From Nitrospirillum amazonense (GTDB lineage: Bacteria; Pseudomonadota; Alphaproteobacteria; Azospirillales; Azospirillaceae): a stretch of DNA of 64,000 nucleotides. A program made the translations under genes and the position numbers. Shown in pieces: positions 30,165 to 38,586 of the stretch. The stretch is from positions 263,559 to 327,558 of the forward strand of contig NZ_VITV01000004.1 of assembly GCF_007828035.1 (NCBI RefSeq). Direction: 5' to 3'. Each line of letters begins with the position of its first letter. The stretch's first letter is position 1. The notes beneath the pieces are model-generated. The model did no database searches, was not told the origin of the DNA, and saw only the letters and a list, made by a program, of their open reading frames with translations.

Positions 30165-30298
30165 GCGGCATGAGATTTTGCCTCATCCCGCTATCGGATG
30201 CGACCGCATCCGCCGTAGCGAGCACCCTCTCTTATACAGAAAAGGGGGCGCGGAGCGAGGAAGCCAAGCCGGCGGATGCCGGCGCCGGCGCTTGAGGG
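30165..30298 (-). repeat. IHR repeat copy H (variant hairpin ii)
   Basis: Minus strand: CCCTCAAGCGCCGG, hairpin i GCCGGC-ATCC-GCCGGC, CTTGGCTTCCTCG, then an atypical middle (30213-30258) without the usual GGTCC loop, hairpin iii GGATGC-GGTC-GCATCC (30196-30211), and hairpin iv arms GCGG.ATGAG / CTCAT.CCGC (30165-30174, 30182-30191). It occupies the gap between the Lon-domain gene and Trm112, both on the minus strand. Confidence 0.75.
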
Positions 30299-30333
30299 GG
30301 CATTTGAGCGGTTACGATCACATGCCCGTAGTA

Positions 30334-30999
30334 TCAATGCCGCGCGGCATCGCCGTCCGCCGATTCATGCACCGCCATCTGCACCAACGCCAGCAGCATC
30401 GACGCGCGACCGATGAAATCCGGTGCCTCCAGCAGGGCCTGCTTCTCGGCCGGTGTGAAAGGGCACAGCATGGCGATGGTGGCGACCAGCTGTTCATCCG
30501 ACGCCGTCTCAAGCGCCTGCCAGTTCACCGTCAGCGACCGCCGGGTGAAATAGGGCCTCAGCGCCGCCATCAGGCCGGCCCGGTCGAAGCCGCCATCGGC
30601 CGGGGCGACGAAGTCGCCGGCGAAGGGCGACCAGTCGGCCATGACGCGGCGGTAGCCTCGCATGGTCGACACCTCTTCCCGGATGCGAAAGCGGCAAAGG
30701 CCGGACAGGGTGATGAGATAGCGGCCGTCGTCGGTCTCGGCGAAGGCTGTCAGCCGGCCGCAACAGCCTACGCCGGCCAGCGGCGGATCAATGCTGCTGT
30801 CCGTTTCCGTTCCCGGTTCCACCGGCTGGATCATGCCGATCAGCCGGTCACCGGCCAGGCTGTCCTGGACCATGGCCAGGTAGCGCGGCTCGAACACATT
30901 GAGCGGCAGGCGGGCCCGGGGCAGCAGCAGCACCCCCGTCAGGGGAAAGACGGGGATGCTGGCCGGCAGCTGCTCGAAGGTGGGGGTGAAGGGGCTCAT
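30334..30999 (-). CDS. LON-domain (Lon N-terminal-like) protein
   Basis: 221 residues from ATG 30999 (a GTG lies one codon upstream). Starts with the Lon substrate-binding fold: LPASIPVFPLTGVLLLPRARLPLNVFEPRYL, GDRLIGMIQP, then GVGCCGRLTAFAETDDGRYLI and LCRFRIREE. No ATPase or protease domain is present, so it is the free-standing LonN type, possibly an adaptor. It follows cnoX by 25 nt on the same strand. Confidence 0.88.
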   Translation of the reverse strand: MSPFTPTFEQLPASIPVFPLTGVLLLPRARLPLNVFEPRYLAMVQDSLAGDRLIGMIQPVEPGTETDSSIDPPLAGVGCCGRLTAFAETDDGRYLITLSGLCRFRIREEVSTMRGYRRVMADWSPFAGDFVAPADGGFDRAGLMAALRPYFTRRSLTVNWQALETASDEQLVATIAMLCPFTPAEKQALLEAPDFIGRASMLLALVQMAVHESADGDAARH

Positions 31000-31024
31000 C
31001 ACACCGTTACGATAGCGAAATCAC

Positions 31025-31957
31025 TTAGGCGAACAGGACGGAAGAGAGCTTGCGCCGCCCCGCGATGGCCAGCGGGTGCTTGAAGCCCAGGGCTTCGAAG
31101 AACTTCACCAACTGCTTGCGGGCCGCCTGCTCGTTCCATTCGCGGTCGCGCTTCACGATGTCCAGCAGGTGGTCCACCGCCGCCTCCTGCTGGCCGCCGG
31201 CATAGAGGGCCAGGGCCAAGTCATAGCGGGCCTGGTGGTTGTCGGCGTCGGCCGCCACCGCGCGCTCCAGATCGCCCACCGGGCCCATGTCCGCCGCCTG
31301 GCGGGCCAGGTCCATCTGGGTGCGCAGGGCCACGATCTCCGGCGCCTTGGCCAGGGCCGCCGGCGCCTGGTCCAGCATCTCCTGCGCGGTGTCCGCCTGG
31401 TCGGCGGCCAGCAGGCAGCGGATCAGGCCGGCGTAGGCCGCGGCGTTCTCCGGCTCCTCACCCAGCACCTCATTATAGAGGGCGGCCGCCGTCTGGGCGT
31501 CGCCCGACTCCAGCAGCTGGCCCGCCTCCTCCAGCACGGCGGCGATGTCGGCGGCGCCGGGCACGCCGCCCGCGGCCTGCACCAGGCGGTCGATGAACTG
31601 CTTCACCTGGCTTTCAGGCAGGGCGCCGGTGAAGCCGTCCACCGGCCGGCCCTGGAAGAAGGCATAGACGGCCGGAATGGACTGGATGCGCAGCTGGCCG
31701 GCAATGGCCGGGTTCTGGTCGGTGTCGATCTTGACCAGCTTCACCGCCCCCTTGGCGGCCAGCACAGCCTTTTCGATGATGGGGCCCAGGGTCTTGCAGG
31801 GGCCGCACCACGGCGCCCAGAAGTCCACGATCACCGGCACCTCGCGTGAGGCTTCGATGACGTCGGCCATGAAGGTGCGGTCGCTGCCGTCCTTGATCAG
31901 GTCGGACTTGTCCACCGGGGCGTTGCCACCGGGGGCGGCGTTGGTCGGAAACTGCAT
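31025..31957 (-). CDS. cnoX: Thioredoxin-TPR co-chaperone CnoX (YbbN)
   Basis: 310 residues. Thioredoxin domain (1-130) with active site WAPWCGPC, cysteines 51 and 54, then a tetratricopeptide-like region (about 140-285; ENAAAYAGLIRCLLAADQ, NHQARYDLALALYAGGQ). CnoX is a chaperedoxin that protects proteins from oxidation and hands clients to GroEL. The E. coli protein lacks a redox-active CXXC, while alphaproteobacterial forms keep it, as here. Likely co-transcribed with the LonN gene. Confidence 0.92.
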   Translation of the reverse strand: MQFPTNAAPGGNAPVDKSDLIKDGSDRTFMADVIEASREVPVIVDFWAPWCGPCKTLGPIIEKAVLAAKGAVKLVKIDTDQNPAIAGQLRIQSIPAVYAFFQGRPVDGFTGALPESQVKQFIDRLVQAAGGVPGAADIAAVLEEAGQLLESGDAQTAAALYNEVLGEEPENAAAYAGLIRCLLAADQADTAQEMLDQAPAALAKAPEIVALRTQMDLARQAADMGPVGDLERAVAADADNHQARYDLALALYAGGQQEAAVDHLLDIVKRDREWNEQAARKQLVKFFEALGFKHPLAIAGRRKLSSVLFA

Positions 31958-32268
31958 GGCCTCGTATATCCCTTCTCAGCCGCAGGAGCCGGCTTCCACC
32001 AGCCGCCGCCCACCTGGGCACGGCATGGGGGGCCCCGCGCATAGGTCCCTGAAATGAGCCCGCCGGGCCGCCGCCGCAAGGGGCACGCGCGCCCCACGCG
32101 CCGTCGGGGCGGGTGACCGGTCCCTTATAGCCGCCCCCGCGCGGGGAAAAAAGACACCCGATTTTTCCCTGAAAAAAGCGCTTGCATTCGATCCGCACCT
32201 GCATATTATCCGCGCTCACCGCCGGGGGGCACCGATCGCAGGGTCGGCGCCAGACGTCGGGATGGAGT
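31958..32268. other. Intergenic region between cnoX and tRNA-Gly
   Basis: 311 bp without a protein gene. The left part should hold the cnoX promoter; the right end carries the tRNA promoter at 32182-32209. No other clear structure. Confidence 0.6.
32182..32209 (+). promoter_or_regulatory. Promoter of the tRNA-Gly cluster
   Basis: TTGCAT (32182-32187), 16 bp, TATTAT (32204-32209), followed by a GC-rich discriminator typical of stable-RNA promoters; 59 bp before the first tRNA. Confidence 0.65.
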
Positions 32269-32343
32269 GCGGGCGTAGCTCAGGGGTAGAGCACAACCTT
32301 GCCAAGGTTGGGGTCGAGGGTTCGAATCCCTTCGCCCGCTCCA
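32269..32343 (+). tRNA. tRNA-Gly (GCC), copy 1
   Basis: 75 nt including encoded CCA. Acceptor GCGGGCG/CGCCCGC, anticodon stem CAACC/GGTTG with loop TTGCCAA (anticodon GCC), T-loop TTCGAAT. Followed by an intrinsic terminator. Identical to the second copy. Confidence 0.97.
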
Positions 32344-32361
32344 GTCTTCCTCAGGGAAGAA

Positions 32362-32404
32362 CAAGCGAGAAAAGGCCGGGCCGGCTGGTTCGGCCTTTCG
32401 CTTT
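32362..32404 (+). terminator. Intrinsic terminator after tRNA-Gly copy 1
   Basis: Stem AAAGGCCG (32371-32378) / CGGCCTTT (32391-32398) with an outer AAGCG/CGCTT extension, followed by CTTTTA. Confidence 0.75.
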
Positions 32405-32442
32405 TAGGTGAGCCTTCGACGTGAAGGCGGAGAGTCGGGTAT

Positions 32443-32517
32443 GCGGGCGTAGCTCAGGGGTAGAGCACAACCTTGCCAAGGTTGGGGTCGAGGGTTCGAA
32501 TCCCTTCGCCCGCTCCA
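32443..32517 (+). tRNA. tRNA-Gly (GCC), copy 2
   Basis: 75 nt, base-for-base the same as copy 1, 99 nt downstream. A tandem duplication that raises tRNA-Gly(GCC) dosage, in line with heavy GGC codon use in this genome. Confidence 0.97.
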
Positions 32518-32553
32518 GTCTCTCCAGAACACGGCAAAGACCGCAAAAGCATC

Positions 32554-32583
32554 AAAGGCGCCCCCCCGGGCGCCTTTTGCGTT
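32554..32583 (+). terminator. Intrinsic terminator after tRNA-Gly copy 2
   Basis: 10-bp stem AAAGGCGCCC / GGGCGCCTTT with a CCCC loop, then TGCGTTT. Outer bases GCAAAA/TTTTGC extend the pairing. Confidence 0.8.
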
Positions 32584-32713
32584 TCCGGCGTCACCTTTCC
32601 TCCCCCTCTCTGCATCGATGTGCCGGCGCCGGCGAAAGCCGCTGGCAGGCGGGGCCCTCTCCTGCTTTCCTGAGGCCTGGGCATTGGCGGGGCTTTGGGG
32701 GCCTGGGGGAGCG

Positions 32714-33988
32714 ATGGCGGCGTGGGGGCGGTCACGGGTGGGATGGTCAATGGGCGGCAGATCGCTGGGCCCTCAGTTCAATTGGCTATGGACGGCCTAC
32801 GCCGTCAGCGTCGCGGGCACCTGGCTGGCCTGGGGCGGCTTTCCCCTGATCGCGGTCACGGTGTTGCACTGCGGCCCCGCCGCCGTGTCCCTGATGATGG
32901 CGGGGGGCCTGGCCGCGGGGGCGGTCGCCGCCATTCCCATGGGGCCCTGGGCCGAGTTCCGAGCCAAGCGGGGCGTGCTGATCACCATGGACCTGGTCCG
33001 CTTCGCCGCCATGATCACCGTTCCCATCGCCTATCCGCTGGGCTGGCTGAGTTATGCCCAGTTGCTGGTCGTCTCCATCATCGTCGCCACCGCCAACATC
33101 ACCTTCACGGCGGCCAGCGGCGCCTACATCAAGGCGCTGGTCCCCCGCGAGGACCTGATCACCGCCAACGCCGTGCTGGAATCCACCAGCTGGGTCGCGA
33201 CCATCGCCGGGCCTCCCCTGGGCGGGATGGCCATCGGGCTGATGGGTCCCGTGGCGACCATCCTGGTCGACGCTGTCAGCTATCTGCTCTCGGCCCTGGG
33301 CATCGGCATGATCGAGGGGCGGGAGCAGCCGCCGACGCGGCCCGCCGGTCCCAGCCGGCGGCTGGCTGAATTGCTGGACGGCTGGCGTTTCATCCTGGCG
33401 CACCCAACGCTGTGGCGGCTGTTCCTCAACACCGTGTTGGTGAACGCCATGATCATGGTCAGTGCGCCGCTGATGGCCTTCCTGATGCTGGGGCCGCTGG
33501 CCTACACGCCCTGGCAGTATGGCCTGGCCTTCGGCCTGCCCTGCGTCGGCGGCCTGATCGGGTCGCGCCTGGCGCGGCCGCTGGCGGCGCGCCTGGGCCA
33601 GCGCACCACCATTCTGGTGACGGGGACCCTGCGGGCCGGGTGGTCGCTGGGCCTGGCCTTCATCGGCCCCGGTACGCCCGGCCTGGTCCTGGTCATCGCC
33701 GTACAGTTCGGGCTGGTGCTGTGCTGCGGCGCCTTCAACCCGGTCATGGCCTCGTTCCGCCTGGAACAGCTGGCCGCCGACCGCGTCGCCCGCACCCTGT
33801 CCGCCTGGTCGGTCACCAACAGCCTGACCACAGCGGCGCTGATCGCCCTGTGGGGCCTGCTGGCCGACATGACCAGCCCCCGCATCGCCATAGCCATCGC
33901 CGGCATCCTCATGCTGGCGACACCCATCCTGCTGCCCTGGCGCCAGATGCGACCGGCCGCCAGCCTGGCCCCAGGCCTGCCGTCCTGA
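32714..33988 (+). CDS. MFS transporter (EntS/MFS_3-like)
   Basis: About 424 residues from ATG 32714, preceded by GGGGGAG; the frame runs open from 32618, but the extra residues (CRRRRKPLAG) are implausible. Twelve transmembrane helices. Features of the MFS_3 branch: NWLWTAYAVSVAGTWLAWG, ITANAVLESTSWVATIAGPPLGG, and LLDGWRFILAHPTLWRLFLNT in the central loop. Relatives export siderophores, drugs or macrolides. It faces the convergent LysR gene; substrate unknown. Confidence 0.88.
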   Translation: MAAWGRSRVGWSMGGRSLGPQFNWLWTAYAVSVAGTWLAWGGFPLIAVTVLHCGPAAVSLMMAGGLAAGAVAAIPMGPWAEFRAKRGVLITMDLVRFAAMITVPIAYPLGWLSYAQLLVVSIIVATANITFTAASGAYIKALVPREDLITANAVLESTSWVATIAGPPLGGMAIGLMGPVATILVDAVSYLLSALGIGMIEGREQPPTRPAGPSRRLAELLDGWRFILAHPTLWRLFLNTVLVNAMIMVSAPLMAFLMLGPLAYTPWQYGLAFGLPCVGGLIGSRLARPLAARLGQRTTILVTGTLRAGWSLGLAFIGPGTPGLVLVIAVQFGLVLCCGAFNPVMASFRLEQLAADRVARTLSAWSVTNSLTTAALIALWGLLADMTSPRIAIAIAGILMLATPILLPWRQMRPAASLAPGLPS

Positions 33989-34008
33989 CCCCGTGGCGGG
34001 GACGGCGG

Positions 34009-34905
34009 TCAGCCGTCCGCCGGCAGCCCCAGTTCATCCCGGATGGTGTCCAGCAGGATACCGGCCAGACGGGCGGCGGCGGGGGACGGATCCGCCTCCG
34101 TCCGGTGGAGGGCCAGGGGCACGCGCGGCAGGGGCGGCAAGCCGGTGGCGGCGGGGTCCAGCACCGACAAGGTGCGGGGCATAGTGACAGTGGTGCGCAC
34201 CGTCAGGCCCAGCCCCCCCTCCGCCGCCGCCCACAGCCCGGACAGGCTGGGGCTGGTGAAGGCCAGGCGCCAGGGCAGGCCGGCACCATCCAGCGCCGCC
34301 ACCGCGGCGGAACGGAAGGCGCAAGGGGCCGGCAGCACGGCCAGCGGCAGAGGCTCCCCCGCCAAGGCCGCCATGCCGGGCCAGTCAGGCCGCCCGATCC
34401 AGGCGATGGGCAGGTCGGCCACCTGCCGGGCATAGGGCGTGCCCCGGCCGTCACCCCAGATGAGCGCCAGGTCAAGTTCGCCCTTCACCGTTTTTTCCGT
34501 CAGGGGGGTGCTGCGGTCCACCTGCACCTCCACCCGCACCTTGGGATGCGCCCGGTTGAAACGGTTCAGCACACCGGGCAGCCAGGTCTCGGCGAAGTCC
34601 TGCGGTAGGCCCAGGCGCACCCAGCCCGCGACCTCGGCCCCCCGGATGCCGTCCACCGCCTCGTCGTTCAAGTCCAGAAGGCGCTTGGCGTAGCTCAGCA
34701 GGCTTTCGCCGGCGGGGGTCAGCGCCAGGCCGCGCCCGGATTTCTGCACCAGGGGCCGGCCGATCTGATCCTCCAGCTTGCGCAACTGGGTGCTGATGGC
34801 GGATTGCGACCGGCCCAGCCGTTCCGCCGCGCGGGCGAAGCTGCCCAGCTCGAAGCCAGTCACGAAGGTCCGCAGCACATCCATGTCGAGGTTGACGCGC
34901 GCCAT
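34009..34905 (-). CDS. LysR-family transcriptional regulator
   Basis: 298 residues from ATG 34905. N-terminal winged helix (MDVLRTFVTGFELGSFARAAERLGRSQSAISTQLRKLE, split here as FELGSFARAAERLG and SQSAISTQLRKLE), then a LysR substrate domain (GWVRLGLPQDFAETWLP). Divergent from the tautomerase gene, which it likely controls. The shared 135-bp region holds CCGATA/TATCGG (34918-34923 and 34941-34946), a possible binding element. Confidence 0.9.
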   Translation of the reverse strand: MARVNLDMDVLRTFVTGFELGSFARAAERLGRSQSAISTQLRKLEDQIGRPLVQKSGRGLALTPAGESLLSYAKRLLDLNDEAVDGIRGAEVAGWVRLGLPQDFAETWLPGVLNRFNRAHPKVRVEVQVDRSTPLTEKTVKGELDLALIWGDGRGTPYARQVADLPIAWIGRPDWPGMAALAGEPLPLAVLPAPCAFRSAAVAALDGAGLPWRLAFTSPSLSGLWAAAEGGLGLTVRTTVTMPRTLSVLDPAATGLPPLPRVPLALHRTEADPSPAAARLAGILLDTIRDELGLPADG

Positions 34906-35040
34906 CAACGCCGAGCTCCGATAGTTCGATTCTGTGGATGTATCGGTTCATAAGTTTCAAATTTTCGGAATTATTCTGCGCTCTTACCTTCAAGGTCGTC
35001 AAGCGGGTCCGCCCGCCCTTTTCGAAGAACGGAGCGTATC

Positions 35041-35430
35041 ATGCCCCTCGTCCGCATCTCCCTGATCAAGGGCAAACCGGCCGCCCATATCCGCGCGATC
35101 GCTGACGGCGTCCACCAGGCCTTGACCGAGACCTTCGGCGTGCCAGCCGACGACCGCTTCCAGCTGATCGACCAGCATGAGCGGGACACCTTCCTCTACG
35201 ACGCCGATTACCTGGGCGTGCGCCGCACCGACGACCTGGTGATCATCACCATCCTGGCCAGCAACCGGCGCGACACCGCGCAGAAGCAGGCTCTGTACCG
35301 CGCCATCGCCGAAAATCTGACCCGCGCCCCCGGTCTGCGACCGGAGGACGTGATGGTGGTGCTGGCGCCCAACCAGCGGGACGACTGGTCCTTCGGCAAC
35401 GGCCTCGCCTCTTACGTCAACCCCACCTGA
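35041..35430 (+). CDS. Tautomerase-superfamily protein
   Basis: 129 residues. MPLVRISLIKGKPAAHIRAI shows Pro2, which becomes the catalytic N-terminal proline after Met removal. The twice-normal length and QLIDQHERDTFLYDADYLGV fit the fused or MIF-like 'tautomerase_2' group. Probably a small-molecule isomerase for an aromatic or enol intermediate. Divergent from LysR and followed 24 nt later by a small membrane protein gene. Confidence 0.87.
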   Translation: MPLVRISLIKGKPAAHIRAIADGVHQALTETFGVPADDRFQLIDQHERDTFLYDADYLGVRRTDDLVIITILASNRRDTAQKQALYRAIAENLTRAPGLRPEDVMVVLAPNQRDDWSFGNGLASYVNPT

Positions 35431-35454
35431 ACCCTTACATGCAGGAGAACCATC

Positions 35455-35856
35455 ATGAACGCCCTCGCCCATGACAGCCTGGCCCGCGAGGCCTATGCCC
35501 GCAGCCCCCTGGCCAATTCCCCCTTCGCCCGCCTGGGGCCGCTGGTCCCGCCCCTGTCGTCCATCGCCGGCGGCCTGGCCCTGGTGGCCTTGCGCCATAA
35601 TCCGCACGGCGCGGGCGGTGTGGAAATGGCCGCCTGTGCCATCGCCGCCCTGGCCGGGCTGGCGGCCACCCGCCAGCGGCTGAGGGGGGCCGGCCTGTTG
35701 CTGGCGGCCCTGGCCCTGCTGCTGGCGGCGGCCGCGGCGCTGGTGGGCATGGCGCTGGACGGCGCCGCCTTCCTGCCCGCGGGCGCCAGCGCCCTGGCCG
35801 CCCTAGCGCTCGGGTCGTTGGCGGCCGGGGCCGGTCTGGGGGCAGGTCAGCGCTGA
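35455..35856 (+). CDS. Small hypothetical membrane protein
   Basis: 133 residues: a polar N-terminus (1-30) and four hydrophobic Ala/Leu/Gly-rich helices (about 32-48, 55-70, 76-96, 105-128). No family recognised. It follows the tautomerase gene closely and probably shares its LysR-controlled transcript. Its 3' end overlaps the convergent SDR gene by 10 bp. Confidence 0.65.
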   Translation: MNALAHDSLAREAYARSPLANSPFARLGPLVPPLSSIAGGLALVALRHNPHGAGGVEMAACAIAALAGLAATRQRLRGAGLLLAALALLLAAAAALVGMALDGAAFLPAGASALAALALGSLAAGAGLGAGQR

Positions 35857-36665
35857 CCTTGGGCCGCGGCCGAGACCTCCGCCCATTCCTCCCACGCCGC
35901 CAGGCGGCGGGCATAGACTTGGCGGATCAGGGGCAACGGCCCCGTGCCCAGCAGCAGGCGCAGGGGCGGGGTCTCGGCATCCACCACCTTCAGGATGGCA
36001 TCCGCGGTGGCCTGGGGATTTCCGGACATCTCCGGCTTGAAATTGGCCATCACGGCCGCGCGCACGCCGTCATAATCGGGCATCGCCGGCGCGAAGGCGA
36101 TGGAGGCGCGGAAATCGGTGGCGAAGCTGCCGGGCTCGATGATGGTCACCTTGATGCCGAAGCCCGCGACCTCTCCGGCCAGGGCCTCGCTCAACGCCTC
36201 CACCGCATGCTTGGTGGCGGTGTAGACGCCGGCGGTGGGGAAGCTGACCACGCCGCCGATGCTGGACACCGTCAGGATATGGCCATGCCCCTGGGCCCGC
36301 AGCAACGGCACGGCCGCCTGGATGACGGACAGCGTGCCGAAGACGTTGGTGTCGAAATTGGCGCGCGCCGCCTCCGCCGTCATCTCCTCCACAGCACCCA
36401 TGCAGCCATAGCCGGCGTTGCTGAGCACCACGTCCAGCCCGCCGAAATGCGCGTGCGCCCGCGCCACCGCCCGGAACACGCCGTCGCGGTCGGTGACATC
36501 CAGGGCCAGGGGTGCCAGCCGGTCGCCATGCTCGGTGGCCAGGTCGGCCAAGGCCGCGATGTCGCGCGCGGTGGCGGCCACCCGGTCGCCCCGCCGCAGC
36601 GCCGCCTCCGCCCAGATACGGCCGAAGCCGCGGTTGGCACCGGTGATGAACCAGGTCTTCGTCAT
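35847..36665 (-). CDS. Short-chain dehydrogenase/reductase
   Basis: 272 residues from ATG 36665. Classical SDR: NAD(P) motif TGANRGFGR, DVTDRDG, NAGYGCMG, catalytic Ser in TVSSIGG and YTATK (Tyr/Lys). Substrate unknown. Divergent from a TetR regulator, with a clear operator cluster between them, so expression is likely TetR-repressed. Confidence 0.9.
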   Translation of the reverse strand: MTKTWFITGANRGFGRIWAEAALRRGDRVAATARDIAALADLATEHGDRLAPLALDVTDRDGVFRAVARAHAHFGGLDVVLSNAGYGCMGAVEEMTAEAARANFDTNVFGTLSVIQAAVPLLRAQGHGHILTVSSIGGVVSFPTAGVYTATKHAVEALSEALAGEVAGFGIKVTIIEPGSFATDFRASIAFAPAMPDYDGVRAAVMANFKPEMSGNPQATADAILKVVDAETPPLRLLLGTGPLPLIRQVYARRLAAWEEWAEVSAAAQGQR

Positions 36666-36693
36666 CTGCCTCTCCAATAAATTTACACCGTGC

Positions 36694-36741
36694 GCGAATT
36701 CGCACTGAGTGCGATATCAAATATCGCACCGGGTGCGATAT
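36694..36741. promoter_or_regulatory. TetR operator cluster
   Basis: GTGCGATAT-CAA-ATATCGCAC (36709-36729) is a perfect inverted repeat with 9-bp arms. A third GTGCGATAT half-site lies at 36733-36741 and GCGAATTCGC at 36694-36703. Located between the divergent SDR and TetR genes. Confidence 0.75.
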
Positions 36742-36775
36742 TTCAAGAGAAGGCCATTCATGCGATAAGGGGCCC

Positions 36776-37414
36776 ATGGATACCGCCCCCCCATCACCCG
36801 CGACGCCGGGCAAGACCGAAGGCCTGCGCGACCGCAAGCGCCGGGAGACGATGCAGCGCATCGCCGAGACCGGCCTGAGGCTGTTCATGGAAAATGGGTT
36901 CGAGGCGACGACCCTGGACGCCATCGCCGCCGCCGCCGGCATCGCCCGGCGCACCTTCTTCTATTATTTCAAGTCCAAGGAGGACGTACTGCTGGCCTGG
37001 CAAGGCAGCGGTTTCGTGGAGGCCATCGGCCCGGCCCTGCTGCAGGAACCAACGGACCAGTCTCCCTTGGCCGCGGCGCGGCACTGCCTGCTGACCTTGA
37101 CCGCCCGCTTCGAAACCAAGGCGTCCATCGCCGCCGACACCCTGCTGCGCTCTACCGAGACGCTGCGCGCCCGTAAGCTGGCCAAGATGGTGGATATGGA
37201 ACGCGACCTGGCCCAGGTGATGGCGGAACGATGGCCCGACCGCGCGGCGGAGGAACTGCGGGTTGCGGCCATGCTGGCGATCGGCGCCCTGCGCCTGGCG
37301 CAGGAGGAGTGGCGTCTGGACCACGCGGCCCATCCAGACACAGCCCGCCCCCTGGCCGAGCACCTGAAGGCCACGTTCGCCCTGTTGGACCGGCAGGTGC
37401 CGTCCACGGCCTAG
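36776..37414 (+). CDS. TetR-family transcriptional regulator
   Basis: 212 residues. Helix-turn-helix in the N-terminus: ETGLRLFMENGFEATTLDAI then IARRTFFYYFKSKEDVLLAW. The C-terminal ligand-binding part is helical without a recognisable specificity. Likely represses itself and the divergent SDR gene through the operators at 36694-36741, responding to a substrate or product of that enzyme. Confidence 0.92.
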   Translation: MDTAPPSPATPGKTEGLRDRKRRETMQRIAETGLRLFMENGFEATTLDAIAAAAGIARRTFFYYFKSKEDVLLAWQGSGFVEAIGPALLQEPTDQSPLAAARHCLLTLTARFETKASIAADTLLRSTETLRARKLAKMVDMERDLAQVMAERWPDRAAEELRVAAMLAIGALRLAQEEWRLDHAAHPDTARPLAEHLKATFALLDRQVPSTA

Positions 37415-37420
37415 GATCGC

Positions 37421-38419
37421 CTAGAACAGCCGGCGCCAGTGCAGCACCACCAGGGACACCAGGATGGTGAAGACCATGACGCCGCAGACCCACATGAAGC
37501 CGGCGTCGTGGCCGCTCCACGGCAGGCCGCCCACGTTCATGCCGAAGATGCCGGTGATCAGGTTCACAGGCAGCAGGATGGTGGTGACGATGGACAGGAT
37601 ATAGAGGTTGCGGTTGGTGGCCTCGCTGAAGCGGTTGGACAGCTCGTCCTGCAGCAGGCGGGCGCGTTCCTGCACCAGATCGAGATCCTGGCCGACGCCG
37701 TCCAGCCGGTCGATGCCCTGGCGCAGGCGGGCCTGATCCTCCCCCCCGCACCAGCCGGGCAGGCGGCCCAGCGCCACGTTCAGCGCCGTGCGCTGCGGGC
37801 CGATGTGGCGGCGCAAGCGGGCGGAGGTGCGGCGGATGCGCCCCAGCTTCTCCCCCTCATCCTCCAGCCGGTCGGCCAGCAGGGCGTCCTCCACATCATC
37901 GACATCGTTGGCCAGCTCACTGACCTCCGCCGCCACCGTGTCGGTTAGGTGGAACATGAGGTGGGCGATCAGGTCGACGGCGCTGGTGGGCGCCAGGCCT
38001 TGGCTGATGGCGCGGCGCAGCTGGTCCACCGCCATCAGCGGCTGGCGCCGGGCGGTGATGACCAGGTGGGAATCCATATACAGGCGCAACTGGCCCAGGC
38101 CGCCGGCAGGGTCATCGAAGCGGTGGTGCAGGTCGGCCAGAACGCCGGTGAGGCCGTCGCCCACCGGTTCCAGGCGGAAATGACTGTCCTGGCCCAGCAG
38201 CGCCTGGCGGGCGCCCCGCGGCAGGGTGGGCATGGCCTCGATCCACTGCCGCGCCCGCACGTCCACCAGGTTGAAATGCAGCCAGAGCAGGCCGCCGGGT
38301 TCCGCCATGGCGTCGTTGATGCCGGGCCAGGGGACTGGCGCCACCGTTCCGTTGCGGATCAGGAATCCGCAGATCAGTCCGTGTTCCTCGCTGATGTCCG
38401 ACGCCGCGCGCGTGCCCAT
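37421..38419 (-). CDS. CorA/ZntB-family divalent cation transporter
   Basis: 332 residues from ATG 38419; longer open frame upstream is non-coding. A large cytoplasmic funnel domain is followed by two C-terminal transmembrane helices with the GMN motif (GIFGMNVGGLPW) between them. The N-terminal MSEEHGLICGFL-like opening (SEEHGLICGFLIRNG) and LLWLHFNL resemble ZntB, a zinc transporter. Cation specificity cannot be fixed from sequence. Confidence 0.9.
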   Translation of the reverse strand: MGTRAASDISEEHGLICGFLIRNGTVAPVPWPGINDAMAEPGGLLWLHFNLVDVRARQWIEAMPTLPRGARQALLGQDSHFRLEPVGDGLTGVLADLHHRFDDPAGGLGQLRLYMDSHLVITARRQPLMAVDQLRRAISQGLAPTSAVDLIAHLMFHLTDTVAAEVSELANDVDDVEDALLADRLEDEGEKLGRIRRTSARLRRHIGPQRTALNVALGRLPGWCGGEDQARLRQGIDRLDGVGQDLDLVQERARLLQDELSNRFSEATNRNLYILSIVTTILLPVNLITGIFGMNVGGLPWSGHDAGFMWVCGVMVFTILVSLVVLHWRRLF

Positions 38420-38586
38420 GGCCCCTCCGCCTATCGGGGCGGCCCCAACGCCGCCGCCCCTTCCCTGTGATGCCGGGCGGAAACGGCCAACGTCAATGCC
38501 TTGGAATCTTACGACTTTGTGACAGGACCGCCCCAGGCCCTGCGACGCGATGGCGTGCGTCGCTTTGCCGCAAGAAAGCGCGACGA

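Noticed and set aside
32421-32849. 142-residue ORF over tRNA-Gly copy 2
   Set aside because: It runs through the tRNA and its terminator; the 'VEHNLAKVGVEGSNPFARS' translation is a common tRNA artefact.
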